DNA of 64,000 nucleotides from Eumeta japonica (Eukaryota; Arthropoda; Insecta; Lepidoptera; Psychidae): the NCBI GenBank assembly GCA_005406025.1, contig BGZK01000485.1, positions 186,001 through 250,000 on the forward strand, given 5' to 3'. Under the pieces are notes generated by a model. The model made no database searches and was not told the origin of the DNA. It was given only the letters and a program-made list of their open reading frames with translations. Below are positions 37,401-49,400 of this stretch, in pieces. The stretch's first letter is position 1, and the number at the start of each line of letters is the position of its first letter. Position numbers and translations under genes: made by a program.

Positions 37401-40400
37401 AGAAATAATATTATTCCAAACACAAAAGGTACTAGATTATTGTTACCTAAGGAGGGAAAGGTAATAATTTCTATGCACGTTTCATGCCAACCAGGCACAT
37501 GCTTAGGAAATTGCCGACAGTCACATCCATCAGTCACATTCCTGAGTACCTGGTTGGCATGAAACGTATGTAGAACATATCATTATAACAGTTAGCGGAC
37601 TAAGATAATTATAAGAAATAAAATTAACGCTTTCTTAGATGTTCGATATCTGTCAATCCTCTCGAATCAATATTTAATCATTTGGATAGAGATTCGTAGT
37701 GGAGAGGCAGATTCGAGGGTCAGTGGTGGGTTGCATGCTGAATGTTGCAGGCAAGCGTCTACTATTGATTTCCGCGAATTAACACCTCACACAATACAAT
37801 ACTAAATAGTTGACAACCCGTATTATTCAACTTTCAATAACGTTATATTATTTCTGTTTTTAGCCATGCTCGTTTCGTCATTCTTCTTGGCCTTGGTTTT
37901 CGTCGTTTACGTGTTTCTGCCTCCGCTACAAAATCTGTCTGGCCTCATTGTGATGGCTTATGTTTTAAGTCAATCAGGAGCCTATCTGTCTCTGGGAATC
38001 CTCCAAATACTGAAGCTTCTGGAGCAGAACACTGCATATATTTGTCTGCGTTTGAGTAAGTCTGCATTTTTAATTTTAACGTGTAACAAATACGAACGAC
38101 ACAAACAAAATAAAATGAACGATTTACCACAGGTTAAAATCACACAAATTTTGTATTTATAGATATGAAACAGAGAGATATTTTATTATAGTCCCACTTC
38201 CAGATTTGATCACAATAGTGACTTGCGGGAACGGGAAAACTTGCTTTATGTACCATGGAATTATTTCCAGATTTCATTGATTTCAATTGCCTTGATTGAC
38301 TTTTTCTATACATCAGTCGAACGTATTGATAAGCGTATAGTTTTATTTTAATTATAATTTAGAAAAATCATAAACTAAGTTCAAATATCATAATTAAATA
38401 ATGAAACTTTATTAATAAATAAATGGTAATAATTGAAACTTAATTATTTAAAAAATGATAATAATTAGTAAATGAAACTCAGAAAAAACATCTATAATAA
38501 TCTCAGAAATTGTTTGAGAACCTAATTTTGATTCACGCGCCTTAAATACACTCAAAATGCATACAATTTTGGCGAACACATTGTGATTTTTTTGTTTATG
38601 ATCCGTTAATACTAAAATGGCGGTTTAAGCTACATGAATGCGATTCTTTGGAAACTGCAGTCAACTACGTGGCAGCTCGTATATGTAGTGTTATCGTTTT
38701 AAATATAAAGCATTTTCTATACTTATTCAATACTTACAACAGTCATGTAACTGCATAACAGAGAACAAGTGAAAATAGTTTTACTAGTACAAAAGTACAA
38801 GTCGAAATTTATTTAAAAGAATATCGTCACTGATGTTCTTTTGGTCGTGATTAAAAATATCGTATTGCTGAAGGTTTCTTATATTGGTGACCAAAAAGAG
38901 AAAAAGAAAACCATTAACACCAATATTATTTTTATCATTTGATAAAGGTCCAGTCATCTACTTCTTTTTCCTGACGGCGTTCTGCTGGATGAACGTGATG
39001 TCCTTCGACGTTTGGTATTCTTTACGGTAAGCGTTTGTTTTTTATTTGAAGAAGTTGCTTTCAAAAAATATATGGAGAATAGTGTAAAATTTTAACATTA
39101 ATAATTATAATTCATTTTTTTTTGTCATTTTCTTAATTATAAATTAACTTTCGCACGTGTTCCGTTCGCGTGTAAGTCGAATTAATCCTTTTTATATTAT
39201 TTATTGACCGGTCACGCTGTCAACTATAATCCCAATCTTGTTTTTGTCGTTAACTTTAATCCTAGCCTGCTTTTAAATTATTCGGATTTAAAATTATTAA
39301 GATTATTTGATAATACATTAGTCAATATCAAGATATATGCCAAAAACGTTGTCGACAGACGGACAGACAGACAAACAAATAGACGACAGAGTTATCCCAT
39401 AATGCTTTCGTTTCCGTCCTTTTATGGTAACGGAATTCTAAAAACGGCAATCAAAGAAAGAAACTAGACCGTATTTTGTACGTGTATCTGTCATTTGTTT
39501 GTACAAATTGGTAGCAAAAAGAAAATTATTTGTTTAATTTTAACGTGACTTTAACGCGAGAAAATTTTCGTGTAAAGATTTTTACGAATTTAGTTACCAT
39601 TTATGCTAACAAGAAAGTTACAACAAAGTTCGGTTGGCTTTTCACGGTGAAGCTCCATTCCATACCGTTGTTTATAAGTGATTTAACGAGTTCGAACGTG
39701 GTCGTACTAACCTGACTGACGATCTGCGCGAAGGACGTCCTTCTATGGCGACGACTGATAACAAAATGAGTGCTGAGCGGCTCATGATAGAGTCTGACAA
39801 AAGATTGACCTACCAGCAGATTCGAATAACCTTAAGCTTCGGTATGTGTCAAATGCTGAAATCCTCAATGAACATTAAGCGGTCAGGAAGCTTTGTACTT
39901 GGTGGATATCTCACAATTTAACTGAAAATCAAAAACTCTATCGCATTAATCGGTGTTGCGAAAATATGCCGGTGGTGACTCAAATTCTGTGTTAGTCATA
40001 GTTACAAGTGAAGAAGTCTGGATTCACTGTTATGATCCCGAAACCAAATGACAGACTGCTCTGTAGATGTTTCCTTCAAGGAATTGTTTACTAAAGTAAA
40101 ACGAGGTCGAAGCGTTGAAAAAAGATTATGGCCTCTTTCTTCGGAATGATAGCTCATTATGCAACAATTGTTTTAGAGGATGAAAATACAGTCATTGCAG
40201 ACTGATGCACTAATAATTGTTAGTCTCATGATTTGGAAAAGGTTCGGAAAAAACATTCTTATAGTAGAATTTTTTCATCATGACAAAGCCTTATCAGATA
40301 CCGCCAGAAAACAACAAACTGTTTGCGGACGTTAGGTTTACAAAACAGGCTCACCCGTCTTACAGCTGCAACCTCGCACCATGTGAATTTTATTTATTTC

Positions 40401-43400
40401 CTAAGATAAAAGAAAAATTTCGAGGAAAGCAGTTTTCCGAAGCCGAGGAAGTACTGAGTAACTGCATATGAAAAGGCTGTTGAAGCGACCGTCAAGTACA
40501 ACTGAGTAAAGTGTTTTTCTTAGTGGTTCTATCGAATGCAGCGATGTATTGATCTAAACGGACACCATTTAAAAAAAACAATAATAAAAAAATAACTTAC
40601 GTTTGTACAGTTTTTAATTTTCTAAGGACTTACAGATTGTCCACGAATTCGTGCTCCGCGACTCTGGAACTTGCTAATAATTTATATTTTAAAAATGAAA
40701 ATTCTTAAATGCGACAAACAAACCAGGCTTTCATTTGGTGCAAACAAGTTGGGTTACATTCCGTTAATTATGTTTTTTTAAGCTATTGCATAGCTTCTAT
40801 CGCAGGCCTTGAGCGTGGAGACCGAATCCAGAAATTCCGTAACGAAAATAACCTAACACCCCCCCACTCCGACCGGCACAGCGGTGATACGTTTTACTTT
40901 TGCCATCTATCGATGAATAGCAGAACTTTTAATGACTTTTTTGAAATATCACGTTTGTCTCTTTAGTTTAGCAATTCGCCTCTAGGTGGCATTGGTTGTA
41001 TCGGCGTTACTGCGCATGCGTAATCCCCCTCTTCACCCCGCAATCTGGCGACTCATACCTGCTTAGAGTTTTGCCGTTAGGGCACCTCCTTAAAAAAATA
41101 CTGCATAAATAAATAATTATAATTGCATAAGTTGACAAAAAGTACTATGCAATAGCTTTACCGCGGCTGTCCCCGAGTGCCACACGTGTTTTTTATTTAT
41201 TTATTTTGCACGTGTGACTTGCAAAATAAAGTTCTCGTATTTTAATGAGCTTTTCGCTCGTGGCTTTTTTCGCGTCGATATAGAATGTATTCCTTTATCT
41301 TCATGTCATCAAATCCAATTTCGTTCCCTCTTATAATTCTGGTTCTGTTACTGTTTCTGATTTTGGTCTCGGTCACGTCTCGATTCTAATCCTGGCCTCA
41401 CGACCAGTTTCTACCCAGGTTCTTAATTTCAATCTCGGTCCCGGTTTTTTGATCATGCTCCTGTTTTTCCGTCGCCGCTACAAGCTACGGTTCCGATTTG
41501 TACGAAATCAGGGCAAATATTAGTATTAAAGTAAAATACCAATAGTTTTCTATAAGTAAAAAATGAAGGACGCATATTAAGTTGGGAACAAAGCGTAGTG
41601 GATATAAAAAAAATATATAAAAATATATAACATTTATTCAAATGTAACATTGTGGCCAAATTTTAAGGCAATGGAAAGCTTTTTTTGAGTATTGCGTCGA
41701 CAAACATACAAAAGTTTGATTTTTATGTAGAAAAATATTTAACCCATGCAATTGATATTTGTTTGCTTAGATTTTTTTGTGTATAAATGTTATTGTGCAT
41801 TATTAATTTTTATGTTTTGCTTGTCAGTGGTCATGGCAAACAACAAATGATGCAACGACAATGCAGAAATAAATTCAAATTCGGCGTGTACTGCGCGTAC
41901 GCGTACGGCGTGCCGGGCGCTATGACCGCCATGCTCGTGACGCTCATGCACGCCGACATGACCCGGTGGCCGTGGTTCATCACTCCAGCCATACCTAGGA
42001 AAGGATGCTTCTTAGAACGTAAGTACAATTGAAGATGAGTCTTTTTTTTATAAAAGTATATACTATAGCTTTAAACGAGCAATATATATTAACTGGCCCG
42101 GCAGACGTTGTTCTGGTCTTTCTTGTAAGATGGCTTGTCCATTTAGTTGACGGCTATAGCTTCGATAGCATGGTCGTACAACGAATTTTTTTTTCATCTT
42201 CCGTATTGATCGATGTCAATCTAAATTCCGTTTCGCTTTCGACTCTGATGTTAATCTCCTTATCAATTTTTCTTCCCGGCCCTCTTTCGGGTGATTCCGC
42301 AACCAGTCACAATTCTGATTTGGACGAAGGCAAATAATCACTTCATCTTTCGATCCCGAGCGATTCTGGTGCTCACTGGAGGTCACTCGACTTAGACCTC
42401 AGTCTCGTGTTCGATTTCGGTCCTGCTCCTGGTTCTCATTCTGCACACCGTCACGTTTTACATTCCAATACCGCTAACGGTCTAATTCTACATAATATTG
42501 ATGCTTTAAAGTGTAGTAATAGATTTGAGTTCAATGTGCTGCGATTTAGTGAACAATATTTTTGTCAATCCGACTTTTAATAATTGAGGCGTGGGGGTCA
42601 AAAGTAAAAAATATATTTGTTGAAAAATTAAAAAAAAGAAAAATAGCGCGGGACAATTTCGCCATCTATTGGATTAAAAACTATTCTATCTCTCAAATTG
42701 GACCAGATCACAAGATTTGTGATTTGGTCACAAAATCACGAATGTGCAAGATTTTATTATGATCGGTTAGTTGCAAAAGAGTTCCGGAGTTCATCGCGCA
42801 CTAACATTATGAGACGGGAATATATATATACAAGAATCTGAACCTTTTTTGGTACTCGGGACCTTCAATCAAACGTGCGGTAGAGATATGAATTATGATT
42901 ATTTGTTTACTTCTCAGATATCGGCTATAATACGGTAGCGTTTCATTATTTTAAATTTATGCATGCCCATGAATATTTCGCAAATCTCCTTGACGATTGC
43001 AATGAAAACTATTATTTTGATAAAGGTTTGCTTGTTAAGTTTATCTATATATAGTCGTGTGTCTTCAAAAATGGAAAAGCGAGATCAAATAAAGTTTATC
43101 CATTTAGTGCCATTCGCGAATTTTTGAAGTTATTAGATTGTTGCTATGTTTTTTGCTCTTCACGACGAATGACATTAAGTCATGTGAGCTACGGAGACTA
43201 TTTAAATAAAGTCTTCGATTTGAATTTCGCTATGTATTTATTGTTGAAAATGACTATCGGCAACTTTTCACGCGAAAAATTATGACGTTTCAATGGAAAA
43301 TCCGTAAAATTCGGAGAAAAGATCAGTCGTAAGCCGTAAGCTCGAGAGTAGGTGTATCAGGGGCCCGCGCAGGCCGCTGCCCCGCCGGCAAACGTAACCT

Positions 43401-46400
43401 CGGCTATATGACCAGTCCGACACTGTGTATGTAGTAGATAGTATAAAATAACAGCAAAATGAGCGACACTGGGAGAAAGTAATGGCAGCTCCAGATTGAA
43501 ACACATTAGAGAATTATAATGAAAAAATCAAGTTAAAGATACTATAAAATAATTTAGTATGTGTCTATTTATGGCTAAAGCAATGTATTTACACTAAACA
43601 ACAAAAAAATGTTATTATCCTCTAGGCAAAATAATCAATATAACACTCTAAAATTGGTTAGTTTTTATGAAAGTGGAAGTGTACCAGCCCTGTAAGATAG
43701 CCTTCCTATTTATAAATATAATTCTTGCTAGGTGTTTTTTAAGTATTTTAGTAATAGGATACACTCATCACTGGACATGCTCAATGTAGGGTCAGATGTG
43801 AGAAGTGAAGGTATGAGATAGACGTAAAGCAAGTATACTACATGTACATACAAGGTCAGGTATGTTGAATTGTTAGTTATCGACCTTTGTTTATTAGACG
43901 AATCATAGTTATGGATGGCAATTTCCTTTAATGAAGCATTTGCGTACAAAATGAAATGCAAATGAAAATCTCAGATTTATAAAACTCAAATAAAGGGAAA
44001 TAAATATATTAAATGTATTAAAGTGGTAAAGAAAATATTCCCATTACGACAATATGAAATGGTTTTGGCGGGGAGAAATAAGCATACTGTACCTACTCTT
44101 TATAGGATCTTTATTATTATAGGTATTAATGACCGTTAAAAACAACGGTACTCCGTGGACGTACTTATTTCGACAGTGCCAACAGTCGGTTACTGTTGGC
44201 GACTGAGGCTGCGATTCATGGTAGTTGGAACGTCGGGAATGGTGATTTACGAGCATTTTTGTTCACGTGAACACTTAAAATCGAAGCCTGAAACGCCAGT
44301 CGTCTCACACTTTACAAGTAATGAAACACCTGAACAGTTAAATAAAGTGTATGAAATGATAAAATAAGATGTGTTTAGCATAAAGCACGTTCCGATTTAT
44401 ATTTATTTAACTTTATGTTACAAAAGACATATTTAATGTTTTGTAAATGCTAGTTGATTAGACAATGGAATATCGCTTGATTACGTATATTTCTTTAGTG
44501 TTTTGTTTGTAGCGACAAAAGATTGATGTAAACAAACGATTTGAAAACATTCCTATTCATTTTGAAACACGACTTTCCATATCCATTTTCGTGTAAATTC
44601 ATAAGTATATTAGAGACTGCTTAGAAAAAGAGGTTGACTTTAAACTAGAAGTTGTTTTGAATCAAGTATACAATATCTTGACTCACGTAAAATCTTCGCG
44701 AACGAAGAAAATCCTACTTGTTTTGCGAAATTATTTGCTTTATCGAAAATAATGACGATTCACAAAAAAATTTTTGGTAAAAAAAAATCATCTATTATCG
44801 ATAATAATTCTTCTTTTCTTCCGTATTTTAAGAATTTTGAAATCATCAAACGATAGACCTCGCAAACATTTAGAACAGACAACATCATAGGGCTATAAGT
44901 CCATTCATCTACTACTTTCATTGTAACAACCAGAAGAGGTAGGCTGTAGATTACTTATTCAATATTGTTCTTTTCATGAATAATATACTTGAGCGCTGTA
45001 ATTCATTAGGGATTCTCTAGACCAGTATTTCCCAAAGTGGTCCAGGTGGACCCCCAGGGGTCCACGGAGACTCACATTCTCACAAATTTTCTAAATAAAA
45101 TTTGTGAGAATTGATTGGTTTTTATGCTATGAGTCACTGTAGATTTCAAAAAAGCAAAGTTGAATGGAGTCACTTTTTCGATTGGTCAACTTTGCTTTTT
45201 TGACATCCACTCACAGCACAATCAATTAATTTAATAGAAAACTGGTTTAGTCGACTTTATTATCAAATAATTAACGCAATCAAGCAATCAATTCCAAATT
45301 TTTTTTTCGAAAACGGTTAATTCGTCGTTAAAACTCAGCCACAACGCAAACTTTCATATATAGATCTAATCTTCACTTTTTTTTCCAGATTTAAAAATTG
45401 GTATTGATGTAGCTGCAGGGTTCCACCGGATCTAGCAAAGTTTTGAAAGTGGTCTATGACACAAAAGAGTTTGGGAACCTCTGCTCTAGACGTTTGCCGA
45501 TAACGGCAAAAAAATATAAAGACTGCTTAACTGCTTAACAGATTAACAAGAATTAACGATGTATCACTCGAAGTGTTCATGCATTTGACTAAACGTTTTT
45601 ATACATCAAAGTACTATCTAACTAGTGTTTCGCCCTCAGCTTCGCTTGGGTGGGATTCGGCCTTCTATATAAATCTTTATTGCAACTCAATTCCCTGCCT
45701 CGTTCGATGGTCCACTCCCTCTCCAAACTTTCCTTTTCGCTTGTATAACAACAATAAGTTAGGCGCATCGTAATCAAAACATCGAGGTCAACTTTTTTAA
45801 CACGCTTTTATAAGCTTGGGCTGTATGTTTGTATGTATGTATCTATGTATGTAATTATTTAACGGAATCTTTGAGCTTAATTTTCACCGGTTTCTAGAAG
45901 TCTGATCAACTTGAAACTTTGCACACATTTCAAGGACCGATGACAATATAATAATTTGATAACAGTTTCGCATTATCCTTATTAGGACCGCCAGAATTAA
46001 TATAATCTTGGGTTGTATGTATCTATGTATGTAACGGAATTTTTGAGCTTAATTTTGACCAATTTTAAGAAGTCAGATTAATTTGAAACTTTGCGTACGT
46101 ATCAAAGAGCATTGACAATACAATAATTTGATAAGTTTATCATCTTATCCTGATCAGGATCGCCAGGATCGAACAATTTCGTCACGTATCGTCTGCGTGA
46201 GAGCAAGTGGCTTATTACTGTTACTAAATTCTATTACTGTTTTGTAATAGAATTTAGTAACAATCATAAGCATTATTAATAATTCAAATATTGTTGTATT
46301 GTTAAAAATTACAAATTTGTACCAATCAACCGAACTAAAAGTGAAAAATAAATATAGTTAAAAAAAAAGTGTGTGTGTATTAGTGTACACACGTAAGAAG

Positions 46401-49400
46401 TGAAACTTCTTTATGACATCATTTTTCGAAAAATGATTTACTATTTACAACTTCACAGAAATTGGTTGAATAAAGCTAAATTAGATAAAGTTTATGCAAA
46501 AGGCTTTTATTATCATAGACATGGATACAAATAACTTTATAAATTTTTTTTCGCTAATAGGGGTGATAGGTAAAACTTTTCAATTAATGCTATGTTATAA
46601 AGGGCCATATAGAATTGTAGGAAAATTATCGAACGCTACATATAAAATCGAGTCACTCAATGAAAGAATGTGAGATATAGTTCATGTATGTCGGTTGAAA
46701 AGGTTTCAACTTAGATAATAGGAAAATGTAATATATACAAACTGTAAATAGATCTAGGGTGTTGACAGAAAATATATGTGACAGGTGGCCTTAGTAACAA
46801 TTATGTTTATGCCACGATGACATTAATAAATATGGCGCATAACGGAAAAATGTTACACAGAAATAAAGATGGCGCGTAACAGAAAAACGTTACATTGCTA
46901 TAATATTTCTCACATACGCCGATAAAGAAGTTTCACTTCAAAAAAAAACTAAAAAACACGCTTTTAAAGTACATTAAACTAAAAAGTGAAAAAAAAACCT
47001 TAATATGAACTCAAAAAAATAATGAACAATGACGAAAAATACTAGTATTATTGTGGAAAAAGCGTGGGTTGCTCCATATACGAAAAATGTGACACAAAGC
47101 GCCCCACGCTTTTTTCACAATAATACTAGTATTTTTCGTCATTGTTCATTATTTTTTTGAGTTCATATTAAGGATTATTTTTCACTTTTTGGTTCAATGT
47201 ATTTTAAAAGCGTGTTTTTTAGTTTTTTTTTAAACTATATTTATTTTAAAAATGGTAATTTTTCGTACTGTGACGTCTGTAGGTATTCGACGTTAACGAT
47301 TACTTGCTTTGTATTTTCTCGGGCTAGAACTAAAAGTGAGGATAACTGTTTCCCCTTGATAACCAATTTAAGTGGGATTTAGGGTATATATTATGCCTAA
47401 GCCAAGCTCTATCTTTCCTTAAAAACTGTATCACAACCTGTTCAGTAATCAGAGATGGGCGCGAACACAGAGACAGATAAAAAAATTAAAAATTCAATGT
47501 GCACACAAACTGAGTTCTACTCTTTTATTGTTTGTATAGATTGTTCTCTTCATTGAATGTATGAACTTGATTTTAATCGAACTTGAGCACTGCCATTCAG
47601 GGGGAATTGCGACAGAAGATCTTCGAGAGATTTGTCGATGAGGACGAAAAATATTTTAATTAACTAAGTATTTGTTGAAGTGTTGAAGCTTTTGACTAAT
47701 CGTTTTGATATATTCGAGTACTATTACTATTGCACAGTTGACGAATTTCAATAGATCAGTGATAGGTTATTCAAAAATAATATCTCTCTCTGATAAAATG
47801 TACAGAAGATGAACTTTATAAAATCTGTAACAATAGTCAAATAATTGTTCTTATGAACATATTTTATCGATTCAAAACCGTAATGTTGGGAACAGGTTAA
47901 ATGTTTACTGTTTATTTCGTCAAAATCGCCATTTTTTAACAAAAGTGTATGAAATATAAATGGGTGATTCCATTTTAACTGTGATTTTTTTTATGTCCTG
48001 CATTGTTTGTTCTCACTGGTCATTAATTAATAATCTATTAATGAAATTTTTGTGTTAACTGGATAATTATAAACATATTTCAACATTATTTTTATACAAT
48101 ATAACTTGCCACTCAGAGAAAACTTTTATTATATCACTTAAATGTCGTGTCATGTCTGGACACGGTACTGACATTTTAGTGATATGATAAAAGTTTTCTT
48201 TGGCTGGCAAGTTACATTACATAAAAATAATGTTGAAATATGTTTATAATTATCCAACAAAAATCGTGTCCAGACATGACACGATTTTAATAATTTTTAG
48301 ATTATTAATTAATGACGAGTGACAGCAAACAGAACAAACAATATAGGACATTAAAAATCACAGGTAGAATGTAATCACCCAAACATACCTTCTTACATGT
48401 GATCACATATCTCAATAGAGACTAATGATTACGATTAACAAGAATTTTTTCTTTAGAAATAAATTATTTTGCTTTGTATGATTACAGACGGCGAGTTGTT
48501 CCTGTACCTCTACGTGCCCATGCTTATACTCATCATCAGCAACTGGATCCTGTTCGTGATGACGATTTTCAGTATACGACGCCTGAGCAGTATCGCGAAT
48601 GAGGAGAGAAATCATAGACTCTATAAACAGAAGTACTTTTTCGTCATAAATGTAGATTTTTAAGAAATGAAAAGAGATGCTACTATTAAAATATCTAGCA
48701 TAACAAAGCAAATATGTTCTCAAAAGATAAGCTGAGTGAATTCGCCAGTTGTGCGTTGGAGTTAACGCAAACATTTTTTTATGTCGTATTTATTGTAAAG
48801 TCAATTCAAAAAGAAAGACATGTAATTTGTGTTGGACATTTTTTTATAGGAACATTTTTGTGATCACATAAAGAAAAGCCGGTGATAGGATGAATGTACT
48901 AATATTTATATCGTAACGATTACTAAATTCATAAGAGTTTGGTAAAGAAACACCTAATTTAATTTCAACTTTTTTATAACCATTGCGCAAACAAGAAAAT
49001 TTGCAGTTTTCCGTTACCTATGGGATCGGAAGGATCGTTTTTAATAAAGTCTTAATTGCATCTTCCCTAATCACTAATAATATTATATAAAAAAAGCCTT
49101 TAGAACCCTTATAGATAGCAAAAACTTTCTTAAATATTTTGTAATTATAACAATGTTACAAGTACTAAACATTTTTTAATAAACAGGCCATATCACAGCA
49201 TAAATCACTTCTCCAAGAAAATATAATACGATGAAAAATGGGAATAAATTCATTTTAAGAAGTTACAATTCTTTGTAACAGTATACTCTGTGACTAGACT
49301 TACAAAAGCCACAAACACTTCCCAGAAGGGTGGGCAGAGACCACGAATCTCCATTTAATACGGGTTTTTATACATCACTTCCCATCAGGGCTAGACAAGT

